This document shows, piece after piece, positions 8,418 to 17,156 of a stretch of 64,000 nucleotides of DNA. Where the stretch lies: assembly GCA_023206055.1 (NCBI GenBank), contig CP065366.1:372001-436000 (forward strand), read 5' to 3'. Origin of the DNA: Vibrio cyclitrophicus. Lineage in GTDB: Bacteria > Pseudomonadota > Gammaproteobacteria > Enterobacterales > Vibrionaceae. The translations under genes were made by a program, and so were the position numbers. Under the pieces are notes generated by a model. It was not told where the DNA came from and searched no databases. It saw nothing but the letters and a program-made list of their open reading frames with translations. The first letter of the stretch is position 1. Every line of letters starts with the position of its first letter.

Positions 8418-8755
8418 TACTCTTACGTCCTTCGTAGGTGAGTCTTTAGTCTTTGGTTTATCAGGATTTAAATGAAATATAACCATTTCATAAGATCGCG
8501 AAGTCTACGTTTTTGAGGGTGAAATTTGGCACTATCAAATATAAATAATTTTATATTAAGATGGTGGGTATTCAGTTTGTGAATATTGGTACATAGCTTT
8601 TGGTCGATGCAGTCGAGGAGGGGGAATAAGGCGCAAGCTGTTAATTAACTGTAGAAATCAGCGTGGTGTAGCGGATGGAAATTGTGTGAGGTCAACTTTC
8701 TAAAGAGTTATTACTGATATAATTAAATATAAAAATATTTATATTAATAATCCAT
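8418..8755. promoter_or_regulatory. Divergent control region with two identical-arm palindromes
   Basis: This 338-base AT-rich region separates the lipoprotein gene (minus) from the LysR gene (plus). It contains two 20-bp palindromes with the same arms, AATATAAA-N4-TTTATATT, at 8538-8557 and 8726-8745. The first is on the lipoprotein side; the second ends ten bases before the LysR start codon. LysR proteins commonly bind such interrupted palindromes in the divergent spacer beside their own gene, so these are operator candidates. Binding is inferred. Confidence 0.6.
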
Positions 8756-9676
8756 ATGAATTTTAATGAGTACTATTTGCTGGCTGTTTTTGCCGCAGTA
8801 GTGGAAGAGAGACAATATACCAACGCGGCGAAGCGGTTAGGGGTAACTCAGCCATCGGTGAGTCAAAGTATTTCAAAGCTGCGAGATATTTATAACGATC
8901 CACTTTTCATTAGGGAGAAGTTAGGCGTAAGGCCGACAGCATTTGCGTTAGAAATTTACCCAGATATTGCTGATGCACTTTTAAAGTTAGATGCATTATC
9001 TGCGACGAGGACTCGATTTGATCCGAGTCTGAGTAAGCGTGTATTTAAAATATCAACCATCAGTCTATTTGAGCACACTTTAATCCCCGAGCTTTTTAAG
9101 GAAATTGAAAATGAAGCTCCGTATGTGACGATTTTAGTTGATAATCACAGTACAAAAGAAACCAAAGATATGCTGAGGCAAGGTACGATTGATGTTTCAC
9201 TAGAAGGTTCTTCTGATACTGAATCATCAATACTTTCCCACATGATTTATGATGATGAGTTAGTTATCGTCTGTCGGACAAATCATCCTGCATTTTCTGA
9301 AAGTATGATAAGCGAGAGTGAGTTTCTAGAACATCAACACGTTACACTTTCAAGTATCTCTGGTAGTCATAGTTTTTTCGAGAGTTTATTACCCTCGAGC
9401 GTCCAACTGCTACAAAAGCGAAAAGTGAAAAGGCAAGTTGCGAGTTATTGGGGGTTACTATCTTCTGTTCAAAATAGCAATAACCTGGCTATTTTTACTC
9501 GTAAAATGGTGGAAAAAAACTCGGACGTATTTAATTTAAAAATTTTGGATAACAATTTTTTAGAGCAGAAAGTTGAGGCTTGTGTGTATTGGTCAAAAGC
9601 TAGGAACCTTGACCCATCTATAATTTGGTTGACGAAAAAGGTTAAGGCTGCCGCTATTAATGCCTTATCTTGTTAG
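8756..9676 (+). CDS. LysR-family transcriptional regulator
   Basis: The 306-residue protein has the LysR layout. Its N-terminal winged helix-turn-helix (residues about 1-65) includes RQYTNAAKRLGVTQPSVSQS and the helix DPLFIREKLGVRPTAFA. A two-lobed periplasmic-binding-like effector domain begins about residue 95 (KRVFKISTISLFEHTLIPEL). The DPLF and PT motifs resemble the NodD/LeuO-type branch. There is no obvious ribosome-binding site before the ATG at 8756, but this start gives the canonical N-terminus. It is transcribed divergently from the giant lipoprotein gene, the classic arrangement for a LysR regulator and its target. The inducing ligand is unknown. A palindrome ends ten bases before the start, consistent with autoregulation. 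Confidence 0.92.
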   Translation: MNFNEYYLLAVFAAVVEERQYTNAAKRLGVTQPSVSQSISKLRDIYNDPLFIREKLGVRPTAFALEIYPDIADALLKLDALSATRTRFDPSLSKRVFKISTISLFEHTLIPELFKEIENEAPYVTILVDNHSTKETKDMLRQGTIDVSLEGSSDTESSILSHMIYDDELVIVCRTNHPAFSESMISESEFLEHQHVTLSSISGSHSFFESLLPSSVQLLQKRKVKRQVASYWGLLSSVQNSNNLAIFTRKMVEKNSDVFNLKILDNNFLEQKVEACVYWSKARNLDPSIIWLTKKVKAAAINALSC

Positions 9677-9798
9677 TTAGTGGTACTGCGATTGTGCCAG
9701 TGACATTCGTGTAGATAGAAATTATCGAGACTATTTAGGAACTCATGATTTGGTAATTAGACCTAGGATGAAAGGGAACGTGCCAAGCTTGCTTGTGA

Positions 9799-9827
9799 TT
9801 GAAGCAATGTTGGTAGGGCTGTATAAT
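9799..9827 (+). promoter_or_regulatory. Sigma-70 promoter of dusA
   Basis: TTGAAG (9799-9804) and a perfect TATAAT (9822-9827) are separated by 17 bases. The predicted leader to the dusA start is about 110 bases and contains two TGATCA palindromes five bases apart (near 9842-9858). Confidence 0.78.
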
Positions 9828-9942
9828 CCCCCGCCTTATGTTGATCAGAGGGTGATCACTCATTCTCTCAACACTAAGAACAGCTAACACGTAAAGCGGT
9901 GTGCTATGAGCTATATCGTTGAATTTCTAAGAGGTATCAAGT

Positions 9943-10923
9943 ATGCATCCATCATCCCGCTTATCCGTTGCTCCAATGCTCGATTGGACTGACCGCCACT
10001 GTCGTTACTTTCACCGTTTGCTTTCCCAGCAGACTCTTCTGTACACGGAAATGGTAACAACGGGCGCGATCTTACATGGTAAGGGCGACTTCCTAGAGTA
10101 TAACGAGCAAGAACATCCGCTTGCACTTCAACTTGGTGGTTCAAACCCGGTTGATTTAGCTGCTTGTGCCAAGCTTGCTGGTGAGCGTGGCTATGATGAA
10201 GTCAACCTAAACGTAGGTTGTCCTTCAGACCGAGTTCAGAATGGTCGCTTTGGTGCATGCTTAATGGCTGAGCCAGAGCTGGTGGCAGATTGTGTGTCGG
10301 CGATGAAAGAAGTTACTGATATTCCAATTACTGTGAAAACGCGAATTGGTATTGATGACCAAGACTCTTATGAGTTTCTAACTAAGTTTGTTTCGACGGT
10401 TTCTGAAAAAGGTGGCTGTGAGCAATTTACTATTCATGCACGTAAAGCGTGGTTGAGTGGTCTTAGCCCGAAAGAGAACCGTGAGATCCCACCGCTAGAT
10501 TACGATCGTGCATACCAAATCAAGAAAGACTTCTCTGATCTTGTGATTGCTGTGAATGGTGGCGTTACGACTCTTGAGCAAACTAAAGAGCACTTGCAAC
10601 ACCTTGATGGTGTGATGATCGGTCGTGAGGCTTACCATAGCCCGTTTATCTTGGCTGAAGTCGATCAGCAGATCTTTGGTTTAGACACGCCAATCAAGAA
10701 GCGCTCACAAGTGGTTGAAGAAATGTACCCGTACATTGAGCGTGAGCTTTCAAATGGTGCAAGCTTAGGACACATCTCTCGTCATATGCTTGGTTTGTTC
10801 CAAAGCATGCCGGGCGCAAGACAATGGCGTCGTTACATCAGTGAAAACGCACATAAGAAAGGTGCAGGTATCGAAGTGATGCAGACTGCATTGGCTAAGA
10901 TCCCTAAAGAGCTAAACGTATAA
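9943..10923 (+). CDS. dusA: tRNA-dihydrouridine synthase A
   Basis: Flavin enzyme that reduces uridine (position 20/20a) in the D-loop of tRNAs with NADPH. The 326-residue TIM-barrel product begins RLSVAPMLDWTDRHCRYF, the DusA signature. It has the catalytic cysteine region NVGCPSDRVQNGRFGACLM (about residues 90-108, acid Cys in GACLM), KTRIGIDD (about 143) and the FMN-phosphate motif VNGGVTTLEQ / GVMIGREAYH (about 205-235). The start at 9943 has AAGAGG upstream. In related bacteria dusA lies close to zur and directly before pspG. The pspG link is kept here, but 6.6 kb separates it from zur. Confidence 0.96.
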   Translation: MHPSSRLSVAPMLDWTDRHCRYFHRLLSQQTLLYTEMVTTGAILHGKGDFLEYNEQEHPLALQLGGSNPVDLAACAKLAGERGYDEVNLNVGCPSDRVQNGRFGACLMAEPELVADCVSAMKEVTDIPITVKTRIGIDDQDSYEFLTKFVSTVSEKGGCEQFTIHARKAWLSGLSPKENREIPPLDYDRAYQIKKDFSDLVIAVNGGVTTLEQTKEHLQHLDGVMIGREAYHSPFILAEVDQQIFGLDTPIKKRSQVVEEMYPYIERELSNGASLGHISRHMLGLFQSMPGARQWRRYISENAHKKGAGIEVMQTALAKIPKELNV

Positions 10924-11034
10924 CCCCCTCGAGGTGAAAAGTTCGAGCTTAAAAGCCCAAGCTTAAAAACGTAAGGTTAAAATCTTAAGGTTAAATTCGC
11001 CACTAGAGGCTAAATTTACCATTGATAGTTTCTT

Positions 11035-11066
11035 AAAAAGCCACGCATTAATATGCGTGGCTTTTT
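11035..11066 (+). terminator. Intrinsic terminator of dusA
   Basis: The stem GCCACGCAT / ATGCGTGGC with TAAT loop is flanked by A5 and T5, so it can act in both directions. It lies between dusA and the pspG promoter. Confidence 0.92.
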
Positions 11067-11106
11067 ATTTATCTGATAAATAAGGGTTTTATTGATTTTA
11101 TTAACT

Positions 11107-11122
11107 TGGTATGGAAGCTGCA
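11107..11122 (+). promoter_or_regulatory. Sigma-54 (-24/-12) promoter of pspG
   Basis: TGGTATGGAAGCTGCA has the invariant GG (11108-11109) and GC (11120-11121) exactly ten bases apart, matching the sigma-54 consensus TGGCAC-N5-TTGCA at most positions. It lies about 50 bases before pspG. In enterics pspG is a PspF/sigma-54 target, so the site fits the gene. Confidence 0.82.
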
Positions 11123-11171
11123 ATGTTAGAAAGTAGGAAAGATAGGTCATTAACTCATTAGGGAGACCATT

Positions 11172-11393
11172 ATGTTTGAATTAATCTTTGTTCTTATTTT
11201 CGTTGCCACTCTACTTGTCACTGGTATTACGTTTATGACGGTATTGGCTGCAACCGGAGTCGCGTTAGCTGTCATGTTAGTCTTAGGGATGATGGGCGTC
11301 GTGTTTAAGTTGCTGCCTTGGTTAATTGTGATTGCATTGGGTATCTGGTTTTTCAAAAACTTTGTACACAGTTCTAACCAAAGACGTTACTAA
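11172..11393 (+). CDS. pspG: Envelope stress protein PspG
   Basis: The 73-residue membrane protein begins MFELIFVLIFVATLLVTGIT, has two hydrophobic segments (about residues 3-27 and 31-62) and contains the conserved VFKLLPWLIVIALGIW motif seen in enterobacterial PspG. It is an effector of the phage-shock response to inner-membrane damage or secretin mislocalisation. GGGAG lies before the ATG. The gene follows dusA, as in E. coli, but is uncoupled from it by a terminator and has its own sigma-54 promoter. An MSHA secretin (MshL), the type of protein that triggers Psp, is encoded elsewhere in this window. Confidence 0.9.
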   Translation: MFELIFVLIFVATLLVTGITFMTVLAATGVALAVMLVLGMMGVVFKLLPWLIVIALGIWFFKNFVHSSNQRRY

Positions 11394-11528
11394 GGTCATG
11401 GTGTCGTCAAATCTTTGATCGTCATCGGTTTATCGTTTGAGAATTTAAGATGTGTGATAGAATTTTCCCCAATAATCTATGAATGTGCATACAATTAGCA
11501 CAACGATATGGAATTGGAGCTATCTCAA

Positions 11529-12197
11529 ATGAATAAAATGCCATTAATTGCTTTAGTGGGAATGCTATCTTTAAGCTCGGCAGTGTCTGCTGAAGAAGAG
11601 TTTTCTTACACGGCTAAAGTCGGTGCCGATATGTGGTGGGGAAGTACAAAGCTAAACGAAGTTAGACAAGATGATGATTCTAACTCACCTTCGTTGTATT
11701 TCGCATTTGAGCATAATGCCCCGATGCTACCAAACGCTAGCTTTCGATATACTTCTGTCGATGCGGATTCATTGGCCTTCGATAAGTACGATTACACCTT
11801 CTATTACACGTTGTTAGATCACAAGCTGATGAACTTCGATGCGGGTGTGACGTTTACTCAGTATTCAAATTCGAATTACATCGAACCGAAAACAGGTGGC
11901 GCTCAAACAAGCTTTGATGAATTTACTTGGAGCTTTTACGGTAACGCAGAGATCAACGTTCCTGACACCAACTTCGATATCATCGGTACGATGGAGTTCG
12001 GTGATAGCAGTGGTATTAAGAGCACTGATTTGATGGCGGGTGTTCAGTACCGAATTCCAGTATCAGAATCTGAAATTGCCCTGCGTGGTGGTTACCGTGT
12101 TATCGATTTAGACTCGGATGAGTTCTTTAGCTCTGATCTAGGTAAAAGCTTTGTCATGGTAGATGGCTGGTTTGCTGGCGCTGAAGTGCGCTTCTAG
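11529..12197 (+). CDS. Outer-membrane beta-barrel protein (TIGR04219-like)
   Basis: A signal peptide (MNKMPLIALVGMLSLSSAVSA, predicted cleavage before EEE) is followed by a roughly 200-residue domain of alternating polar and aromatic residues. It ends in DGWFAGAEVRF, a C-terminal Phe typical of outer-membrane barrels recognised by the BAM complex. The content resembles the small TIGR04219 family of Vibrio and Shewanella; its function is unknown. The ATG at 11529 is preferred to the in-frame ATG at 11508 because it has GGAG about ten bases upstream and places the signal peptide at the true N-terminus. The gene is monocistronic with a terminator downstream. Confidence 0.85.
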   Translation: MNKMPLIALVGMLSLSSAVSAEEEFSYTAKVGADMWWGSTKLNEVRQDDDSNSPSLYFAFEHNAPMLPNASFRYTSVDADSLAFDKYDYTFYYTLLDHKLMNFDAGVTFTQYSNSNYIEPKTGGAQTSFDEFTWSFYGNAEINVPDTNFDIIGTMEFGDSSGIKSTDLMAGVQYRIPVSESEIALRGGYRVIDLDSDEFFSSDLGKSFVMVDGWFAGAEVRF

Positions 12198-12241
12198 GCT
12201 ATTCAAGCTAATTTTAAAGAGCATCTAAAACGAATTTTAGG

Positions 12242-12270
12242 AACGTCACTTTATTCAGTGGCGTTTTTTT
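12242..12270 (+). terminator. Intrinsic terminator of the beta-barrel gene
   Basis: The stem AACGTCACT / AGTGGCGTT (one G-T pair) with TTATTC loop is followed by T7, 45 bases after the stop codon. Confidence 0.9.
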
Positions 12271-12399
12271 ATATCTATTGGTTATATCCTTCTGGAATTA
12301 GTTAGCACATTCATCACTTTCGACCATCCTTATACAGAGATCGAATTAGCGTCTATTCTTATAGGGTCTATGTTGTGAGGTCAAAGCAAGGGATGGAAT

Positions 12400-12630
12400 A
12401 TGACACTCAATGAATTACGAAATTTATATCGAGAAAATCTGTTAGTTGAAGCGATCATAGAGCCCTCAATTCAAGAAGGGTCTTGGGTTGTGGAGTTTCG
12501 CCATATGGGAGGTGGCTTTGTTCTGCTTACTGATGTTCATGGTGAAGAGTGCCATTACGCGGATTTAGACCTAGCATCTAAGTCGGCAATGGCGGTTGGC
12601 TTTCAGCAAGTTCGTATTGAAAACCAGTAA
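12400..12630 (+). CDS. Small conserved protein of unknown function
   Basis: A 76-residue soluble, acidic protein with no signal peptide or membrane segment. It begins MTLNELRNLYRENLLVEAII and has a central block FRHMGGGFVLLTDVHGEECHY followed by ADLDLASKSAMAVGFQQVRI. AAGGGATGG upstream gives a good ribosome-binding site, and codon usage matches the neighbours. It sits about 120 bases before cysJ on the same strand, so a link to sulfur metabolism is possible but not shown. I do not recognise a characterised family. Confidence 0.75.
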   Translation: MTLNELRNLYRENLLVEAIIEPSIQEGSWVVEFRHMGGGFVLLTDVHGEECHYADLDLASKSAMAVGFQQVRIENQ

Positions 12631-12753
12631 GTCAATTTACGTTTCAATCGGTTTTTACTTCCAAAAAGTTATAAAACATACTTTTCTATTCTTTCTTGTT
12701 ATTAAAAGGAGTGGTTAATCTATCGTCACGCAATGATTAGGGATGTCGTGACC

Positions 12754-14619
12754 ATGTCTTTAAATAAGAAAGAGTCTTCACAAAATAATAATGCACAGTC
12801 TGGGGCTAATGAGCTACCTGGGCTAGCAGCACCACTTAATGACCAACAATTGGGTCATCTGCAACACACTGTTTCTGAGTTATCTTCACAACAACTGGCA
12901 TGGGTCAGTGGTTACCTTTGGGGAGTGAGCCAAGCTCAGCCTATCGGTGCAGCTGCGCCAATCGCTCAAGCGGCTGCTGCAGTAGCGGCTAAACCTGCGG
13001 GTAAGCTCAGCATTATCTTCGCATCTCAAACCGGTAATGCTAAAGGCGTCGCTGAATCGCTTGAGGCAGAAGCTAAAGCCTTAGGGATTGCTGTCGAGCT
13101 TTTCGATGCAAGTGATTATAAAGGTAAGAACCTAGCCAAAGAGACACACGTCATTTTTGTGGCTTCAACCAATGGTGAGGGCGAAGCCCCTGATAACGCT
13201 ATTGAGTTGCATGAATTCTTACAATCGAAGAAAGCGCCAAAATTATCAAACCTACAATACGGTGTGATCGGTTTAGGTGACTCAAGCTATGAGTTCTTTT
13301 GCCAAACGGCTAAAGACTTCGATAACTTCCTCGCTAAGCTTGGTGCTAAATCGTTTGTCGACCGTCTTGATTGTGATGTTGATTACGAAGCATCAGCAAC
13401 GGAATGGCGCGCTAAAGCATTAGAGCAAGTAAAAGAGACGCTATCGACAGGCACTGAAGCCGATGTGGTTCAATTACCAGTCGGTCAAGCGGCCGCTGGT
13501 CATTCGCAATACACCAAACAAAACCCATACACCGCGACACTATTGACGAGCCAAAAGATCACCGGTCGTGATTCGGGCAAAGATGTTCGTCATATCGAGA
13601 TTGATCTTGATGAGTCGGGTATTACTTACCAGCCGGGTGATGCGCTAGGCGTATGGTTTGAAAACAGTTCAGAACTCGCAAATCAGATCCTGTCTAAGGT
13701 TGGGTTGTCTGGTATCGAAAGTGTTGATGTCGATGGTGACAACTTATCTGTCCACAGTGCACTCGTCAGTAAATTCGAGATTACATCTTCAAACCCTCAA
13801 CTTGTGACTAAGTTTGCTGAGCTTTCGGGCAGCAAGAAGTTAATCAAGCTGGTGGAAGATAAAGACAAGCTTCGTGAATACGCGGGTAACACTCAAGTTG
13901 TCGATGTTTTAGCTGAGAAGAAAACTAAGCTATCGGCTGATGAATTGATTGGTCTACTACGTAAGCTGACACCGCGTCTCTATTCTATTGCATCAAGCCA
14001 AGCTGAAGTGGATGAAGAGGTTCACTTGACGGTTGGTTTGGTTGAATACCAAAAAGGCGAAGAGTCTCGTTTAGGCGGAGCTTCTAGCTTCTTAGCTCAA
14101 CGTCTTGAAGAAGGTGGTGAAGTGAAGGTGTTTGTTGAGAACAACAATAACTTCAAACTCCCACAAGACGACAATACACCAATCATCATGGTTGGCCCGG
14201 GTACCGGTATCGCACCGTTCCGCAGTTTTGTTCAAGAGCGTGAAAACAATGATGCTGAAGGCAAAAGCTGGCTGTTCTTCGGTGACCGTACCTTTACTCA
14301 AGATTTCTTATATCAAGTTGAATGGCAGAAGTACCTTAAGTCTGGTGCGCTAACCAAGTTGGATGTGGCATTTAGCCGTGACCAAAAAGAAAAGGTTTAT
14401 GTTCAAGACCGCTTAATTGAACAAGCAGAGCAGGTTTGGCAATGGCTGCAAGAGGGCGCGTACCTCTATGTATGTGGCGATGCGACTCGAATGGCGAAAG
14501 ATGTTCATGAAGCGTTAGTTACAATAGCGGAAAAACATGGCAATCAGAGCCGTGAACAAGCTGAACAATATATTAATGATTTACGTAAAGCGAAACGTTA
14601 CCAAAGGGATGTGTACTAA
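12754..14619 (+). CDS. cysJ: Sulfite reductase (NADPH) flavoprotein alpha subunit
   Basis: Passes electrons from NADPH through FAD and FMN to the CysI hemoprotein in the six-electron reduction of sulfite to sulfide. Domains in order: a flavodoxin-like FMN domain (SQTGNAKGVAESL about residue 90, STNGEGEAPDNA about 135, GLGDSSYEFF about 170), a FAD-binding domain (PRLYSIASSQAE about 410) and a C-terminal NADP domain (GPGTGIAPFRSFVQER about 480; ends in RYQRDVY). The ATG at 12754 (MSLNKKESS) has AGGGA ten bases upstream and gives 621 residues; an in-frame ATG at 12733 would add seven. The last base of the stop codon overlaps the cysI start. Confidence 0.96.
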   Translation: MSLNKKESSQNNNAQSGANELPGLAAPLNDQQLGHLQHTVSELSSQQLAWVSGYLWGVSQAQPIGAAAPIAQAAAAVAAKPAGKLSIIFASQTGNAKGVAESLEAEAKALGIAVELFDASDYKGKNLAKETHVIFVASTNGEGEAPDNAIELHEFLQSKKAPKLSNLQYGVIGLGDSSYEFFCQTAKDFDNFLAKLGAKSFVDRLDCDVDYEASATEWRAKALEQVKETLSTGTEADVVQLPVGQAAAGHSQYTKQNPYTATLLTSQKITGRDSGKDVRHIEIDLDESGITYQPGDALGVWFENSSELANQILSKVGLSGIESVDVDGDNLSVHSALVSKFEITSSNPQLVTKFAELSGSKKLIKLVEDKDKLREYAGNTQVVDVLAEKKTKLSADELIGLLRKLTPRLYSIASSQAEVDEEVHLTVGLVEYQKGEESRLGGASSFLAQRLEEGGEVKVFVENNNNFKLPQDDNTPIIMVGPGTGIAPFRSFVQERENNDAEGKSWLFFGDRTFTQDFLYQVEWQKYLKSGALTKLDVAFSRDQKEKVYVQDRLIEQAEQVWQWLQEGAYLYVCGDATRMAKDVHEALVTIAEKHGNQSREQAEQYINDLRKAKRYQRDVY

Positions 14620-16346
14620 TGAGCAAGCAAGTAATAGAGCAAGAAGTGCTAGGTCAAGTACTGGGACCTTTGGCTGACAATGAACGTCTTAAGCGTGAAA
14701 GTAAAAATCTTCGCGGTACGATTGAACAAGATCTCCAAGATAGAATTACGGGTGGTTTTACTGCCGATAACTTTCAGTTGATTCGTTTCCACGGTATGTA
14801 TCAACAAGACGACCGTGATATTCGTAATGAACGTACCAAGCAAAAGCTAGAACCTTTACATAACGTCATGCTGCGTGCGCGTATGCCTGGCGGGATCATC
14901 ACTCCTAAGCAGTGGCTCGCGATTGATAAATTTGCAGATGAAAGCACCTCTTATGGTTCTATCCGTCTCACAACTCGTCAAACTTTCCAGTTTCACGGTG
15001 TGTTGAAGCCGAACATTAAGTTAATGCACCAAACACTAAACAGTATTGGTATTGATTCCATTGCAACGGCGGGTGACGTAAACCGAAATGTTTTGTGTAC
15101 CACAAACCCGGTTGAGTCTGAGCTGCATCAAGAAGCTTACGAGTGGGCGAAAAAGATCAGTGAACACCTATTACCTAAGACTCGTGCTTATGCTGAGATC
15201 TGGCTAGATGGTGAAAAGCTAGCAACAACGGATGAAGAACCTATCTTAGGTAGCAACTACTTACCACGTAAGTTCAAGACGACGGTTGTAATTCCTCCAC
15301 AGAATGATGTCGACGTTCATGCGAATGATCTTAATTTTGTCGCGATTGCTAAAGACGGAAAGCTGGTGGGCTTTAACGTATTAGTGGGCGGTGGTCTTGC
15401 AATGACGCACGGCGATACCTCTACTTATGCACGTAAAGCTGACGACTTTGGTTTTGTGCCATTAGATAAAACGTTAGATGTAGCAGCTGCGGTGGTAACG
15501 ACTCAGCGTGATTGGGGTAACCGTTCGAACCGTAAGAACGCAAAAACCAAATACACACTAGACCGTGTTGGTATTGATGTATTCAAAGCCGAAGTAGAAA
15601 AACGTGCAGGCGTTGAGTTTTCTGAAAGCCGTCCTTATGAGTTTACTGGCCGTGGCGATCGTATCGGTTGGGCGGAAGGCATTGATGGTAAGCACCACTT
15701 AGCGTTATTCATCGAAAATGGTCGTTTACTTGATTTCCCTGGGAAAGCGCTGAAAACAGGTGTTGCTGAAATAGCGAAGATCCACAAAGGTGACTTCCGC
15801 ATGACAGCGAACCAAAACCTGATTGTTGCAGGTGTACCTAAGAGCCAAAAGGCTAAAATTGAAAAGCTGGCACGTCAATACGGTCTGATGGATGATGCCG
15901 TTTCCGAGCAGCGTAAAAACTCAATGGCTTGTGTGGCATTCCCAACGTGTCCTTTAGCAATGGCAGAAGCTGAGCGTTTTCTTCCTGAGTTTGTAACGGA
16001 TGTTGAAGACATTCTGAAGAAACATGGATTACCAGAAGAAGATAACATCATCCTTCGTATCACGGGTTGTCCAAACGGTTGTGGTCGTGCAATGTTGGCT
16101 GAACTGGGTTTAGTCGGCAAGGCACCGGGGCGTTACAACATGCACTTAGGTGGCAACAAAGCCGGAACGCGTATCCCTAAGATGTATAAAGAGAACATCA
16201 CTTCAGCTCAAATCTTAGAAGAGATTGATTCGCTGGTGGGACGTTGGGCTACGGAACGTAACGACAATGAAGGGTTCGGTGATTTTACAATCCGAGCTGG
16301 CATCATCGAAGAGGTGATCATTTCAAAGAGGGATCTGCATGCATAA
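14619..16346 (+). CDS. cysI: Sulfite reductase (NADPH) hemoprotein beta subunit
   Basis: Siroheme/4Fe-4S subunit that reduces sulfite to sulfide. The 575-residue protein has the duplicated ferredoxin-like sulfite reductase repeats. Its two cluster-binding cysteine pairs are visible as ACVAFPTCPLAMAEAE (about residue 435) and TGCPNGCGRAMLAE (about 480), the latter bridging the siroheme. RLTTRQTFQFHG (about 115) is the conserved substrate-side arginine region. The start overlaps the cysJ stop in a TAATG arrangement, and cysH begins eight bases before its end, so cysJIH are translationally coupled. No key residue is missing. Confidence 0.97.
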   Translation: MSKQVIEQEVLGQVLGPLADNERLKRESKNLRGTIEQDLQDRITGGFTADNFQLIRFHGMYQQDDRDIRNERTKQKLEPLHNVMLRARMPGGIITPKQWLAIDKFADESTSYGSIRLTTRQTFQFHGVLKPNIKLMHQTLNSIGIDSIATAGDVNRNVLCTTNPVESELHQEAYEWAKKISEHLLPKTRAYAEIWLDGEKLATTDEEPILGSNYLPRKFKTTVVIPPQNDVDVHANDLNFVAIAKDGKLVGFNVLVGGGLAMTHGDTSTYARKADDFGFVPLDKTLDVAAAVVTTQRDWGNRSNRKNAKTKYTLDRVGIDVFKAEVEKRAGVEFSESRPYEFTGRGDRIGWAEGIDGKHHLALFIENGRLLDFPGKALKTGVAEIAKIHKGDFRMTANQNLIVAGVPKSQKAKIEKLARQYGLMDDAVSEQRKNSMACVAFPTCPLAMAEAERFLPEFVTDVEDILKKHGLPEEDNIILRITGCPNGCGRAMLAELGLVGKAPGRYNMHLGGNKAGTRIPKMYKENITSAQILEEIDSLVGRWATERNDNEGFGDFTIRAGIIEEVIISKRDLHA

Positions 16347-17115
16347 TTCTGTCGCTTCAAAACTGAAGTTAGCAGAGCTACTCGCATTGACTAAGACGGA
16401 GCAGATACTTCGTCTTGGACAAATCAATGCTGAGTTAGAGCAGCTAACCGCATTAGAAAGAGTTAAGTGGGCACTCGAACATTTAGAAGGGACACATGTT
16501 GTGTCTTCTAGTTTCGGAATCCAAGCGGCGTTGATGCTGCACTTAGTGACTCAAGTAAAACCAGATATTCCGGTTATTCTTACGGACACTGGGTATCTAT
16601 TCCCGGAAACGTATCAATTTATCGATGAGTTAAGTCAGAAGTTGACTCTAAACCTTCAAGTCTTTCGTTCTCAGCAGAGCCCTAATTGGCAAGAAGCGCA
16701 ATATGGCAAACTTTGGGAGCAAGGTATAGAAGGGATAGAGAAGTACAACAAGCTTAATAAAGTTGAACCGATGAGAAGAGCGCTGGATGAACTAGAGGCT
16801 GGCACTTGGTTTTCTGGGTTGAGAAGAGAGCAATCTCAATCGCGTGCAAACTTGCCTATCTTATCTATCCAAAATGGTGTGTTTAAGTTCTTGCCGGTAA
16901 TTGATTGGACAAATAAAGATGTTCACTATTACTTAGAAGAGCATGGCCTCAGTTACCACCCACTTCGCGAACAGGGGTACCTTTCTGTTGGAGATACTCA
17001 TACGACTAAGAAATGGGAACCGGGTATGACTGAAGAAGAAACCCGTTTTAATGGTCTAAAACGAGAATGTGGTCTCCATGAAGACGATGGAGAGCAATAT
17101 GGCTCTGGGATTTAG
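16339..17115 (+). CDS. cysH: Phosphoadenosine phosphosulfate reductase
   Basis: Reduces PAPS to sulfite with thioredoxin, supplying the substrate for CysJI. The 258-residue protein has the PP-loop-related motif SSFGIQAALMLHLV (about residue 56) and LTDTGYLFPETYQF (about 80). Near the C-terminus the ECGLH motif (about 241) carries the single catalytic cysteine. It lacks the additional cysteine pairs of the 4Fe-4S type enzymes, so it is the PAPS-specific, thioredoxin-dependent form. It overlaps cysI by eight bases and closes the cysJIH operon before a strong terminator. Confidence 0.96.
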   Translation: MHNSVASKLKLAELLALTKTEQILRLGQINAELEQLTALERVKWALEHLEGTHVVSSSFGIQAALMLHLVTQVKPDIPVILTDTGYLFPETYQFIDELSQKLTLNLQVFRSQQSPNWQEAQYGKLWEQGIEGIEKYNKLNKVEPMRRALDELEAGTWFSGLRREQSQSRANLPILSIQNGVFKFLPVIDWTNKDVHYYLEEHGLSYHPLREQGYLSVGDTHTTKKWEPGMTEEETRFNGLKRECGLHEDDGEQYGSGI

Positions 17116-17129
17116 ACTCATTGCCATTT

Positions 17130-17156
17130 AAAAAGCTGCCTCAAGGCAGCTTTTTT
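17130..17156 (+). terminator. Intrinsic terminator of cysJIH
   Basis: The stem AAGCTGCC / GGCAGCTT with TCAA loop is followed by T6, 15 bases after the cysH stop. Confidence 0.94.

Noticed and set aside
9842..9858. Two TGATCA palindromes in the dusA leader as a riboswitch or Zur site
   Set aside because: They are short 6-bp palindromes without match to the Zur operator consensus or any known riboswitch core.
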